A stretch of DNA of 64,000 bases from Roseiarcus sp963751165 (GTDB lineage: Bacteria; Pseudomonadota; Alphaproteobacteria; Rhizobiales; Beijerinckiaceae), in contig CAVVTP010000004.1 in assembly GCA_963751165.1 (NCBI GenBank), positions 62,001-126,000 of the forward strand, given 5' to 3'. Under the pieces are notes generated by a model. That model was given only the letters and a program-made list of their open reading frames with translations, was not told where the DNA came from and searched no databases. The position numbers were made by a program, and so were the translations under genes. This document shows, one piece after another, positions 26,267 to 35,009 of this stretch. The first letter of the stretch is position 1. Each line of letters opens with the position of its first letter.

Positions 26267-27643
26267 ATGCGCAACGCGCTCGGCGCGCGCTCGATCGCAT
26301 CGCGGCTTTTCCTGTCGGCGGCTTTCTGGAGCACGCTCATCCTCGCCCTGGCGGGCTTGGGCCTCAGCGCGCTCAACGCGCGCTGGACCGAGAAGAATTT
26401 CGACGACCAGCTCGGCGTCTATCTGAAGGCGCTGATCGCCAATGCGCTTCCAAACGAGGAACGAAAAGGCGTGACGCCGGCCGCAGTCGCGCCGCAGTTC
26501 GAACTCGCTTTCTCCGGCTGGTACTGGCAGATCACCCGGCTTGACGCAAATCCGCCGGAGATCCGGGCGTCGAAGTCTCTGTTCGCCACCCAGCTTCCGC
26601 AGCTCCTGGCGGTCGGACTGGATCATGGCGAGGTTCGCAGCGGTTACGTCATTGGGCCAGGCGGACGTGACCTCAGGATGGTCGAACGCGAGATCGACGC
26701 CGGCGACGAGGGCCGTTATCTGGTCCAGGTCGCGGCCAACGCCGAGGTGATGCAAGCGCAGGAGCACGGCTTCGAAGGGGCGCTGGCGGCGACATTTTTG
26801 ACGCTGGCGCTGGCGCTGATCGGCTCGACCGCGCTTGCTGTCCGATACGGCCTCAGTCCTCTCCGCGCCCTTCGCGACGGAGTCGCCGCGATTCGCCGCG
26901 GCGAGGCCGAACATATTCACGGCGAGTTCCCGCAGGACGTGGCGCCTCTCGCCGCGGAGGTGAACCAACTCATCGACGCCAACCGGGAGATCGTCGAACG
27001 CGCGCGCACGCAGGTCGGCAATCTCGCTCACGCGCTGAAGACTCCGCTCAGCGTGCTGATCAATGAGGCGGACTCCGGCAGTGCGAATTTGCCGGGAAAG
27101 GTGCATGAACAGACTGAGATCATGCGCCGCCAGGTCGGCTTTTATCTGGACCGGGCCCGAGCCGCAGCGCGCGCCCGCGCCGTCGGCGTGGTCACCGATG
27201 TCAAGCCGGTCGTCGAGGGCCTGGTTCGCACGTTCGAGAAGCTGCACGCCGAGCGGAGCCTGAACTTCACCGTCCAGCTGCAGGAGGGCTTGAGGTTCCG
27301 CGGCGAGTTGCAGGATCTGACCGATCTCATCGGCAACCTGCTCGACAACGCCGGCAAATGGGCGCGCGAAACCGTATCCATCCGCGCCGCGCGCGTCCCG
27401 GCGGGAGCGAGAGACTCGGGCGCCTTCCTGATCGCCGAAATCGACGACGACGGACCAGGCCTCGAGCCGAACGCGCGAGCGGAAGCGATTGGACGCGGGA
27501 AACGGCTCGACGAATCCCGGCCGGGATCCGGCCTTGGCCTGTCCATCGTCGTCGAACTGGCTGCGAGCTACGGCGGATCGTTGCGGCTCGAAGAAAGTCC
27601 TTTCGGGGGCTTGCGGGCGGTTCTGCTTCTGCCTTGCGTGTGA
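26267..27643 (+). CDS. Sensor histidine kinase, FeuQ/PhoQ-like
   Basis: A 458-residue kinase with two membrane spans (about 12-35 and 165-190) bracketing a periplasmic domain of about 130 residues, then a HAMP-like segment (YGLSPLRALRDGVAAIRRGE) and a HisKA box with an unusual sequence, NLAHALKTPLSVL. The HATPase shows NLLDNAGKWA, DDDGPGL and GSGLGLSIV. This Lys-Thr-Pro version of the H box is typical of PhoQ/FeuQ. In rhizobia feuP-feuQ commonly lies just ahead of ccmI; here the response-regulator gene is missing and ilvD occupies the upstream position, while ccmI is 8.7 kb away. Confidence 0.85.
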   Translation: MRNALGARSIASRLFLSAAFWSTLILALAGLGLSALNARWTEKNFDDQLGVYLKALIANALPNEERKGVTPAAVAPQFELAFSGWYWQITRLDANPPEIRASKSLFATQLPQLLAVGLDHGEVRSGYVIGPGGRDLRMVEREIDAGDEGRYLVQVAANAEVMQAQEHGFEGALAATFLTLALALIGSTALAVRYGLSPLRALRDGVAAIRRGEAEHIHGEFPQDVAPLAAEVNQLIDANREIVERARTQVGNLAHALKTPLSVLINEADSGSANLPGKVHEQTEIMRRQVGFYLDRARAAARARAVGVVTDVKPVVEGLVRTFEKLHAERSLNFTVQLQEGLRFRGELQDLTDLIGNLLDNAGKWARETVSIRAARVPAGARDSGAFLIAEIDDDGPGLEPNARAEAIGRGKRLDESRPGSGLGLSIVVELAASYGGSLRLEESPFGGLRAVLLLPCV

Positions 27644-27717
27644 AGGATGATGGTCGGAAATTGCGTTGGCTTGCTGCGGCGACCGGTTCCGGGGCGAATG
27701 AGAAGAGGATCGAATCC

Positions 27718-28276
27718 ATGAAGCCGAAGTCTTGCCGTGATCGCAGCGTTGGCCGCGAGTTTGGCGGGCTGCGCCGGCTTCGGCTCGGGAGGCGAGGTTA
27801 CGCCGACGAAACCCGGCGTGGCCGCCGTGGCGCCGATGCAGCCTCCACAGCCGATGGCTCCTGTCGCTGCGGTCCAGGCGCAACCGCTACCGCCGGCGGG
27901 TTTCGTCTCGGCCCCTTCGGCGCAACAGACCCTGCCGAATCCTCCCGTCGCGGCGGCTTCCGCGCAGCAGGCGCCGCCCGCTCAAGCCCTTCCGCCGGGC
28001 GCGGCGTTAGGGGGCGTCCTCGGCGGGCCAGTCGGCGCCTCGCTGACGGACGCCGATCGCGCGGCCGCCTGGAACGCGGAAGTCGCGGCGCTCGATTCGG
28101 GACAGCGCCGGTCCTGGAAAGGCTCGAACGGCGTCTTCGGCTTTGTGGCCCCCGGGGCCGAGACTGGCCCCGGCTGCCGCGCCTATTCCCAGACGATCTA
28201 CATCGCCGGCCGGCCAAGGCGCGGCCAGGGCGTTGCCTGCAAGCAGGCGGACGGGACGTGGAAGGCGGCGAGCTAG
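27718..28276 (+). pseudogene. Outer-membrane lipoprotein (17-kDa surface-antigen-like C-terminus), probable frameshift near its start
   Basis: The ATG at 27718 has GAGGA 8 nt upstream, but its frame is soon wrong; one base over, from about 27728, the sequence reads SLAVIAALAASLAGC, a complete lipoprotein signal with lipobox LAGC. One extra A near 27728 would join them. A GTG at 27737 in the open frame could start translation but would leave an unusually short signal without positive charge. The mature protein has a Pro/Ala-rich region and a C-terminal domain (SWKGSNGVFGFVAPG, CRAYSQTIYIAG, GVACKQADGTWK) typical of COG4520 surface antigens. Probably anchored to the outer membrane. Confidence 0.6.
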
Positions 28277-28384
28277 CCCGTTTTCCGATCAGAATGACCT
28301 GTGCGGGTAGTTGGGGCAGTTTGAACTTCAGGTTTAGTGAAGAGCGGGCCTACCGCGGTCTCCTCGAGAAGGAAAGCCGCCGTT

Positions 28385-29446
28385 CTATAACCGGTCTCCC
28401 GGAGAGGGCAACGGGAAGGCGCCCGGCTCCCGATGGGCCAGGCAGTTTCGCGCCCTATCCCCGTCAGCCTCGAGCGCGCAAATCTCCAACGGACGCTCCT
28501 TGCCGCGCAAGGCAAGCCCGCCCAGCCTGCGCCGAGTCACGCCGGGCGGCAGTGCCGCAAGGCGATCGAGGAGCGCGGCAGAGGCGAGAACGCGATTTTC
28601 AGTTTCGCGGCAGGCCTCGACGATGCGGGCGGCGGTGTTCATCGTATTGCCGACCAGCGCGATCTCCTTCTTCAGATAGCCGAGTTCGCCGACAGCGACC
28701 GGGCCGCAGTGAAGGCCGGCGCGGAAGTCGGGGACGAGGCCGAAGTCGCGCTCGTAAACGGACCGTTGCGCGTCGATCCGATCGAACGCGCCGAAGCAGG
28801 CGCGCACGCAGTCGACCTGGTTCGCGCCCGGAGCGAGCCGCCAGGTCGCGATCACCTCGTCGCCGACATATTTGTGGATCTCGCCCCCGGCCTCGGCGAC
28901 GGCGAGCGACACGTCGACGATGAAACGGTTGAGCAGATCCAGAATGCGCAACTCGCCGACGCGCTCGGCAATCGCGGTCGACCCGCGCATGTCCATGAAC
29001 AGCAGCGCGCGCTCCTCGATACGGGGGTGGTAATAGCGTCCCGCGGCAAAGGCGAGGAGCGTTCCGGGACCCAACAGCTCATTGACGCCGAGGAGCATGG
29101 TGGCGGCGACGACAAGGACGAGGGAAACCAGGAGGTCGACGCCGCTGGTCACCATGAAACGACCCGACAGGACCGAGTTCGCGCTGCCGTAGATGATGAT
29201 GACGACGGCAACATAAAGACACGTCCGCAGCGCGAGATAGGGCAGAAACGGCAAGCGAGGAAACAGCCCGCCGGCGTTCCGCCGCAGCACGAACCGATCG
29301 AGCGAGAACAGGGCGGCGCTCATCGATCCCGCGACGATCGCGCCGACGCCGGGCGCACCGTAACGGAGATCGCCGTAAAGCGCGCCGATCAGAACGCTAA
29401 AAAAGACGATCCTGATGAAGCGCCGAATGGGGAAGGGGTGTGGCAT
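28385..29446 (-). CDS. Class III adenylate/guanylate cyclase, membrane-bound
   Basis: A 353-residue protein with four or five N-terminal membrane segments (to about residue 135) and a C-terminal class III nucleotidyl cyclase domain. The metal-binding Asp residues are in LLFMDMRGST and YVGDEVIATW; transition-state stabilising Asn/Arg are in VGNTMNTAARIVE. It should make cAMP (or cGMP) on the cytoplasmic face, with the membrane part acting as an input. Closely similar small-TM cyclases are abundant in rhizobia. It stands alone between the surface lipoprotein and a pseudogene cluster. Confidence 0.88.
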   Translation of the reverse strand: MPHPFPIRRFIRIVFFSVLIGALYGDLRYGAPGVGAIVAGSMSAALFSLDRFVLRRNAGGLFPRLPFLPYLALRTCLYVAVVIIIYGSANSVLSGRFMVTSGVDLLVSLVLVVAATMLLGVNELLGPGTLLAFAAGRYYHPRIEERALLFMDMRGSTAIAERVGELRILDLLNRFIVDVSLAVAEAGGEIHKYVGDEVIATWRLAPGANQVDCVRACFGAFDRIDAQRSVYERDFGLVPDFRAGLHCGPVAVGELGYLKKEIALVGNTMNTAARIVEACRETENRVLASAALLDRLAALPPGVTRRRLGGLALRGKERPLEICALEADGDRARNCLAHREPGAFPLPSPGDRL

Positions 29447-29648
29447 CGGCAGCGACTATAGGCCCAAATCGGTCCCGCGCCTCTGTGCCGTCCTCATGCT
29501 CTCCGGAACGGCGGAAGAGAGTCGAGGTCGCCCGTTCGGTATGCAGTCGCGGAAAGCCCACGTTGGCGCATCTTGCCCGTAGCGCCTACGGCCGCTTTCT
29601 CCTGTTTCCGCCCGTTCATAGCGCCCATCCGCGAGGCTGCGCCATTCG

Positions 29649-30236
29649 TCAGAGCTCGACTTGCTCAGACAAAGTCAGAGCATCATCGACCTCGATCCCA
29701 AGATAACGGACCGTACTCTCGATCTTCGTGTGTCCGAGAAGCAACTGGACCGCTCGCAGGTTGCGGGTCTTGCGGTAGATCTGCGCCGCCTTGGTGCGGC
29801 GCATCGAATGCGTGCCGTAGGCGCTGCTGTCCATCCCGGCGCCCTCGATCCAGCCGTGCCCGATGCGGGCGTATTGGCGCGCTGTCAGATGAGGTTGAAT
29901 ATGGACTCGGCTCGGAAAGACGTAGGGCCCCGATCTGCCGGTCGCGCGTTCAACCAGTCCTGTACTGAGGCGCGGGTCTGCTCTGTGATTTCGAACTGAA
30001 CCGGACGGCCGATCTCGCGCTGGATGATTGTCGCGCGGTCTCTCACGTGTCCGCCGACGGCGATGTCATCGACCCGAAGGCTGACGAGACCGCAGCCCCG
30101 AAGCTTGCTGTCGATGCCGAGGTTGAGCATCGCTAGGTCGCGTTTGTTGTGCTTGATCTAAGGTCGGACGCGAATGGCCCAGACCTCTCTCGACCGCAGG
30201 GGACGTTTCTGTCCGACGAGGCGGCCTTTTTTTCAC
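29649..30236 (-). pseudogene. Tyrosine recombinase (phage-type integrase) remnant
   Basis: Reading leftwards, the pieces are: about 30230-30160 VGQKRPLRSREVWAIRVRP followed by an in-frame TAG; then IKHNKRDLAMLNLGIDSKLR and the QREIGRPVQFEITEQTR segment; then a frame change near 29893; then HLTARQYARIGHGWIEGAGM and the catalytic end THSMRRTKAAQIYRKT, LLGHTKIESTVRYLG. All belong to one short integrase family (about 200 residues) common in alphaproteobacterial plasmids and islands, containing the RHRY core. There is also a 7-A run at its 5' end. At least one nonsense and one frameshift mutation make it non-functional. Confidence 0.75.
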
Positions 30237-30513
30237 GGCGTACGCAAGGGACTGCTTTTCGAATTGATTTCGATAGGCATGGTCGACCTCCACGCCCAAC
30301 CGCTCCACCGCATCGCCCTCGTCCAGAGGACCGGTCGTTGTACCGCAACAGCGCAGACCGGCCGAGCCGAAGCCGCGACCGGCGACTCTCAATCAGAAAG
30401 CTGTCGAAGACGCTTCGGTAGGGGTTACGCATAAGACCCGCCATTCGCCGCATATTGGACGCCGCAATTGGGCGGGAAGCACGCCAACAAGTCTCGCCTC
30501 GGGAGGGACAGGA

Positions 30514-30805
30514 GTGCGCGCCAAGCCCATAGCGGCGGACGACGTTGCCGCCATCGTCGCCGAGACGGCGCTCGCGGCGCCGCGAAACGGCGTCGTCGAG
30601 ATAGCCGGCCCGAAACGAGCGCCCTTCAACGAAATATCGCCCGCTATCTGAAGGCAGCCGGCGACCCGCGTGAGATCGTGCGCGACCCCGGAGCCCCATG
30701 ATGGGGCGGCCGGGTCGGGAGAGCTCGCTCGTGCCGTTGGGCGACGCGCGCCTCGGCCGCATCGGTCTCGACGAATGGCTCCGCCGCTCGCAGGCGGCCG
30801 CCTGA
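30514..30805 (+). pseudogene. NmrA-like/SDR oxidoreductase, 3' fragment
   Basis: Only the C-terminal part is left: VRAKPIAADDVAAIVAETAL, then RNGVVEIAGPKRAPFNE. A frame change leads to IARYLKAAGDPREIVRDP and another to SSLVPLGDARLGRIGLDEWL, ending RRSQAAA-stop. This matches the end of NAD(P)-binding SDR proteins of about 250-300 residues. The 5' two thirds are missing. Confidence 0.6.
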
Positions 30806-30831
30806 TCCCGCATCCGCCAGGCCGCGGCGCT

Positions 30832-31099
30832 GTGCGAATTTATAACCTCATGGAAGACGCGGCGACGGCCGAAATCTCCCGCGCCCTGCATCTCAAGGGG
30901 AAGCTCGACGACCGCCGCGATGCGACGCCTGCCCTGTTTCGGAGGCGCTCAAGGGCGAGATGGAGCGGTGCGGGGCGAGGTCGGCGGCAAGGCCTTCGAT
31001 GGCGGCCGCTTCAAGGCGGCCCGGCTGTTCTCGGACATATCGCTTGCCGACACGCTCGAGGATTTCCTGACCTTGCCGGCCTACAAGCTGATCGACTAA
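30832..31099 (+). pseudogene. Malate synthase, C-terminal fragment
   Basis: RIYNLMEDAATAEISRALHL matches the signature segment of malate synthase A. After a short internal loss and frame changes the sequence resumes with GGKAFDGGRFKAA and SLADTLEDFLTLPAYKLID before the TAA at 31097, the family C-terminus. About 200 residues are compressed into 270 bp, so this is a deletion-ridden relic of a glyoxylate-shunt gene. Confidence 0.6.
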
Positions 31100-31180
31100 A
31101 CTTGTGACTCGAGGGGGCGATAGAGCTTTCGCCTCCCCGATCGGCGTTCCCGATGCGATCGGAAGCAACCGAGGGATAAA

Positions 31181-31477
31181 ATGACGATGGCCAAGGCGTA
31201 TTGGATTTCCTCATATCGTTCGATCAGCAATCCGGATGCGCTTGCCGCTTACGCCAAGCTAGCTGGGCCGGCGCTCACTGGCGCAGGAGGGCGTTTCCTG
31301 GCGCGCGGAATGCCGGCGCGGGTCTATGAGGCCGGCATCCAGCAGCGCACGGTGCTTCTCGAGTTTGACAGCGTCGAGGCGGCCCGGGCGGCGCATGACA
31401 GTCCGGCCTATCAAGAAGCGTTGGCCGCGCTCGCCGGTGGAGCCGACCGGGACATCCGCATCGTCGAAGGAGTGTAA
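31181..31477 (+). CDS. DUF1330 family protein
   Basis: A 98-residue protein with the ferredoxin-like alpha/beta pattern of DUF1330: KAYWISSYRSISNPDALAAY, GGRFLARGM and VLLEFDSVEAARAAHDSPAYQEAL. The ATG is preceded by GAGGGATAAA. The frame is intact, unlike the genes just before it. The family is related to dimeric alpha/beta-barrel proteins; no function is established. Confidence 0.85.
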   Translation: MTMAKAYWISSYRSISNPDALAAYAKLAGPALTGAGGRFLARGMPARVYEAGIQQRTVLLEFDSVEAARAAHDSPAYQEALAALAGGADRDIRIVEGV

Positions 31478-31555
31478 AACCGCCGCTCTTGCAAACACGG
31501 GGGTGAGTCCGTTCACCTCCCGCAGCCGCGCGCCATCGCCCCGGCGAAGAGCGGA

Positions 31556-31879
31556 ATGAGCGCGAACAGCCCGCTTCGACGTAGGAGCGAGTTCTTTCTC
31601 GCTTTGCTCATAGTCCTTGCCGGGCAAGCGGGCGAGGCGCTCGCCTTCGCTTGCAATGGTCGCCCCTATATCAATTCGAACGCCAGCTCGTGTACAGGTT
31701 TTTGGACGCCGGCCGGCTGCGCATGCGGAAAGTCTCGGTGCTGCCGGCGTCCAAAAACCTGTACAGAGCCGAAACGACCCACTACCCCTGTGGTAATTAC
31801 GGTGATGGGGTGGACGGCGCCCCGACCGGCGACCCTCATCGGGTGCTTACCGCTGAGCAACAGGCGGGCGGTCGAATGA
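31556..31879 (+). CDS. Small secreted Cys-rich protein with internal 23-bp inverted repeat
   Basis: A 107-residue product with a good signal peptide (FFLALLIVLAGQAGEALAFA) and eight Cys in the next 50 residues (ACNGRPYINSNASSC, AGCACGKSRCCRRPKTC). Spacing would allow several disulfides, fitting a small exported toxin-, binding- or envelope-type protein, but I recognise no family. A perfect 23-bp inverted repeat covers codons of the Cys-rich part. The reading may be disturbed there: the codons on either side of the repeat may not derive from one original gene, so confidence in the exact product is modest. Confidence 0.45.
   Translation: MSANSPLRRRSEFFLALLIVLAGQAGEALAFACNGRPYINSNASSCTGFWTPAGCACGKSRCCRRPKTCTEPKRPTTPVVITVMGWTAPRPATLIGCLPLSNRRAVE
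31691..31765. repeat. Perfect 23-bp inverted repeat with 29-nt spacer
   Basis: Left arm 31691-31713 and right arm 31743-31765 are exact reverse complements (they begin TGTACAGGTTTTTGG and end CCAAAAACCTGTACA). The repeat stops abruptly at both ends. It lies inside the Cys-rich secreted-protein frame, not at a gene end, so a simple terminator is unlikely. Confidence 0.9.
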
Positions 31880-31932
31880 GCCGGTCTTGATGGCGGTGTC
31901 GGTGCTCCGACCGCGCCGGCGCAGGTCGGTTG

Positions 31933-32232
31933 CTAAATCTCCAGATCGAGCATCAGCGAGCTCAGCGACTTGCCGTGGGCGTCGAGGGTTAGCGCGCGGG
32001 TCACGCCGCCGCCGAGCGCGCCCTCGATCACGAAATTGAGCGCCCCGACGTTCGGCAATTCGTAGCGCCGGACCGGACCGGTCGCGATCGCCGCGAAATG
32101 CGCCGCAACCCGCTCGACGGTCACCCGCTCGACCAGAAGCGGATAGTCCTTCGGATCGAAGGCGATCACCGAGATGTTGGAGGTGTCGCCCTTGTCGCCG
32201 GTGCGCGAATGCGCGATCTCCCGCAGTCTCAT
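31933..32232 (-). CDS. AtuA-associated small protein (C-terminal AtuA domain)
   Basis: A 99-residue protein beginning MRLREIAHSRTGDKGDTSNIS, the signature of the short domain that accompanies AtuA-like DUF1446 proteins, followed by VERVTVERVAAHF and RYELPNVGALNFVIEGALGGG. It starts 5 bp after the stop of the AtuA-like gene and should form a complex with it. In some organisms both are fused. The reaction is unproven; AtuA is named for acyclic terpene use in Pseudomonas. Confidence 0.85.
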   Translation of the reverse strand: MRLREIAHSRTGDKGDTSNISVIAFDPKDYPLLVERVTVERVAAHFAAIATGPVRRYELPNVGALNFVIEGALGGGVTRALTLDAHGKSLSSLMLDLEI

Positions 32233-32237
32233 GAGCG

Positions 32238-33572
32238 TCAGGCCTCCAGCATGGTCACGGCGGTTCGCGCCGCCGCTTCGGGTATGAGCGCCGACGCCAC
32301 CGCGACGATCTGGCGGGCCGATTTCCACGCGCCGCCGCCTGCGGCGGGCCCGTTGGTGTAGAGCGTCTCGACCTCCTCGCCGATCCGGCGCGCTTCGGCG
32401 AGGCTGTCGGTGCGGCCGACCACGCGAATCCGGACCTCATACGGGTCGCCGCCCCGCGTTCGCGCCTCGCAATGCAGCGAGTCGACGCCGATCAGGTCGA
32501 AGCGCGTCTCTGTCATGCGGACGCCGGTCAATGCGAGGCGATCGCGCACGATGTCGAGCGCCAGTCTTGCGCGGGCGACGGCGTTCGGTCCGGCATAGGA
32601 GATCTGGCCTTCGCCGACGTAGCTGTCGACGTAGCCGACGGAGGTCTTGAGCAGGCCGGTCTTCGACGCGCCCTTGCCGCCGGTCACGCGCACGCGATCC
32701 GAGCCGAGGTCCTCGACGCGGACTTCCGAGAAATCGGCGATCACATCGGGCTGCAGATAGGCCTTCGGGTCATGGATCTCGTAGAGAAGCTGCTCCTTCA
32801 CGGTCCGCGCTGTCACCGCGCCGCCCGAGCCGGCGACTTTGGTGACGACGAGATCGCCGTCTTCGCGAACCTCGCCGATCGGAAAGCCGAGCCGCGCGAG
32901 GTCGGGAACGTCCTTGACGCCGGGATCGGCGAAATAGCCGCCGGTGACCTGGCCCGCGCATTCGAGCAGGTGGCCGACCAGCGTTCCGCGCCCGAGCATC
33001 GTCCAGTCGTCCATCGCCCAGCCGAACTCGGCGATCAGCGGCGCCATGAAGATGGCGGGGTCAGCCGCGCGGCCGGTGATGACGACGTCGGCGCCGCCCT
33101 TCAGCGCCTCGACGATCGGGGCGACGCCGATATAGGCGTTGGCGGATATCACGCTGTTCCCCATTGCGGCTATCGTCTTGCCGTTGTCCAGCGCCACGTC
33201 GTGGTCGTGAAGGTAGGCCAAGACGTCGTCGCCCGCGACGGCGGCGACCTTGAGCCCGTTGAGGCCGAGCTCGCGGGCGATGGCGCGCGTCGCCTCGGCG
33301 GCGGCCGCAGGGTTGGCGGCGCCCATGTTGGTGACGATCCTCACCTTGTTCTTCGCGCAGATCGGAAGGACTGCACGCATGCGCGCGCCGAGCAGCGGAT
33401 CGTAGCCGGCGCTCGGGTCCTTCATCTTGACCTGCTGGGCTAGCGCGATCGTCCGTTCGGCAAGGCATTCGAACACGAGATAGTCGAGGCCGCCCTTTGC
33501 CGCGAGCTCCACCGCGGGCTCGATTCGGTCTCCCGAATAGCCTGCGCCGGAACCGACTCTGATGGTCTTCAT
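32238..33572 (-). CDS. AtuA-like (DUF1446) protein
   Basis: A 444-residue cytosolic protein of the AtuA/DUF1446 family: IRVGSGAGYSGDRIEPAVEL, LDYLVFECLAERT, NMGAANPAAAAEATRAIARE, ANAYIGVAPIVEALKGGADV, ITGRAADPA and ECAGQVTGGYFADPG. The family is required for growth on citronellol/geraniol in Pseudomonas but is found far more widely next to organic-acid transporters. Here it lies between its small partner and a CitMHS transporter, with a divergent LysR gene, so a role in degrading a di- or tricarboxylate is the best inference. Confidence 0.85.
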   Translation of the reverse strand: MKTIRVGSGAGYSGDRIEPAVELAAKGGLDYLVFECLAERTIALAQQVKMKDPSAGYDPLLGARMRAVLPICAKNKVRIVTNMGAANPAAAAEATRAIARELGLNGLKVAAVAGDDVLAYLHDHDVALDNGKTIAAMGNSVISANAYIGVAPIVEALKGGADVVITGRAADPAIFMAPLIAEFGWAMDDWTMLGRGTLVGHLLECAGQVTGGYFADPGVKDVPDLARLGFPIGEVREDGDLVVTKVAGSGGAVTARTVKEQLLYEIHDPKAYLQPDVIADFSEVRVEDLGSDRVRVTGGKGASKTGLLKTSVGYVDSYVGEGQISYAGPNAVARARLALDIVRDRLALTGVRMTETRFDLIGVDSLHCEARTRGGDPYEVRIRVVGRTDSLAEARRIGEEVETLYTNGPAAGGGAWKSARQIVAVASALIPEAAARTAVTMLEA

Positions 33573-33585
33573 CGCTACATCCGTT

Positions 33586-34890
33586 TCAGAGGGGGAATAC
33601 GCCGAGCACGACGCAGGCGATCGTCATGACGATGGAGGCGCCGAATAGGAACGGGATTGTGAACCGCTGGTGGTCGGCGAGCTCGATGCCGCAGAGGCCG
33701 ACCACCAGGAAGGTTGCGGGCGTCAGCGGGCTCACCGGAAAACCGGTGGTCATCTGGCCGAGCAACGCGGCTTGGGCAAACTGCACCTTTGGGACGCCGA
33801 GCTGACCTCCGACTTCGGCGACGACCGGAAGGACGCCGAAATAGAACGAGTTGGGATCGAACAGCAGGCTGAGCGGCATGGAGAGCACGCCGAGGACGAT
33901 CGGCAGGAACTTCGCCATCGCGGCCGGGACGAAGGCGACCGCCGTCTGCGCCATCGCTTTCAACATGCCGCTGTGCTGCATGATGCCGGTGAACACCCCG
34001 GCCGCGAGCAAGATGGAGGCCATGAGCAGGGCGGCCCGCGCGTGCGCGTCGATCCGCCGCCGCTGCATGTCGACGTCGCGATAGTTGATGAGCAAGGCCA
34101 AGCACAGGCCGACCATGAAGACGATCGCCGGGGCGAGCTTGTCGCCGAGAACGACCATCGTGCCCATCACCACGACGGTGAGCGCGATGTTGATCCAGAA
34201 ATTCTGCGGCTGGCGCAGGATCTTCTCGGCTTCCGTCAGCGTCCTGGTCGGTATGACGTGGGCCGCGATCGGCTTGTCGAGCTCGAGCCGCCGCTCCTCG
34301 CGTTTGCCCAGCCACCAAGCTGCTGAGAAGATGAAGACGAGGCCGATCGCCTGGATAGGCACGAGCGGGTTGAAGATCTCGGGGATCGGCAACTTCAGCG
34401 ACGCCGACGCGCGGATCATCGGGCCGGTCCAGGGCAGGAAATTGACGCCAGCGGCCATCGATGCAGCGCAGGCGAGGATGCGCTTATCGATGCCGAGCCG
34501 CTCGTAGAGCGGCAGCATCGCCGGGATGGTGATGAGGAACGTCACCGCTCCCGATCCGTCGAGATGGACGAGCAGCGCGAGCAGGGTCGTGCCCATCACG
34601 ATGCGTGTCGGCTTCGTGCCCACCGTCTTCAAGATCCGGTCGATGATCGGGTCGAGCATCCCAGCGTCGGTCATGACGCCGAAGAACAGGATCGCGAAGA
34701 CGAACATTCCGACGACGGGCGCGAGGCTCTGGATGCCCGACACGATGAACTTGCTTGTATCCCAGCCGAAGCCGCCGACGATCGACGCAACGATCGGGAT
34801 GAGGATCAGCGCCATCAGCGGCGACATCCATTTCGCCATGATGACGGTCAGCAGGAGGACGATGGTGACGAGGCCCAGAACCGCCAGCAT
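33586..34890 (-). CDS. CitMHS-family carboxylate transporter
   Basis: A 434-residue protein with about 11-12 membrane segments in the ion-transporter superfamily arrangement. The repeats HLDGSGAVTFLITIPAMLPL and LLFDPNSFYFGVLPVV correspond to the two substrate-binding loops of CitMHS-type citrate-metal/proton symporters; TGFPVSPLTPATFLVVGL is the family C-terminal motif. It would import citrate, usually as a metal complex, or a related acid. The divergent LysR gene is 119 bp away and probably controls it. Confidence 0.85.
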   Translation of the reverse strand: MLAVLGLVTIVLLLTVIMAKWMSPLMALILIPIVASIVGGFGWDTSKFIVSGIQSLAPVVGMFVFAILFFGVMTDAGMLDPIIDRILKTVGTKPTRIVMGTTLLALLVHLDGSGAVTFLITIPAMLPLYERLGIDKRILACAASMAAGVNFLPWTGPMIRASASLKLPIPEIFNPLVPIQAIGLVFIFSAAWWLGKREERRLELDKPIAAHVIPTRTLTEAEKILRQPQNFWINIALTVVVMGTMVVLGDKLAPAIVFMVGLCLALLINYRDVDMQRRRIDAHARAALLMASILLAAGVFTGIMQHSGMLKAMAQTAVAFVPAAMAKFLPIVLGVLSMPLSLLFDPNSFYFGVLPVVAEVGGQLGVPKVQFAQAALLGQMTTGFPVSPLTPATFLVVGLCGIELADHQRFTIPFLFGASIVMTIACVVLGVFPL

Positions 34891-35009
34891 GCAAAGCGTC
34901 CCTTTCCCGATTCAGCCCGTTGTCTATCCAGGGCGGCTCGAGGGCTTCATGCGGCCGATGGTCAGATAAGACAATTGAATTTATTTGATCCCTGTAATAA
35001 TGCTCGCTT
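34891..35009. promoter_or_regulatory. Divergent control region between CitMHS operon and LysR gene
   Basis: These 119 bp separate two divergent start codons, the typical location for LysR operator sites (T-N11-A). The right half is AT-rich (around 34965-34995, including TTGAATTTATTTGATC) and must hold at least one promoter. I cannot fix exact boxes. Confidence 0.45.

Noticed and set aside
24377..27883. 1,168-codon open frame on the minus strand opposite ilvD and the histidine kinase
   Set aside because: It covers two genes with clear motifs on the + strand; its product is His/Arg/Asp-rich with no domain. Such long antisense frames are a product of GC-rich third positions.
30133..30891. 252-codon minus-strand frame over the pseudogene cluster
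   Set aside because: Arg/Ser-rich; it overlaps relics of integrase and SDR genes with clear family matches in other frames.
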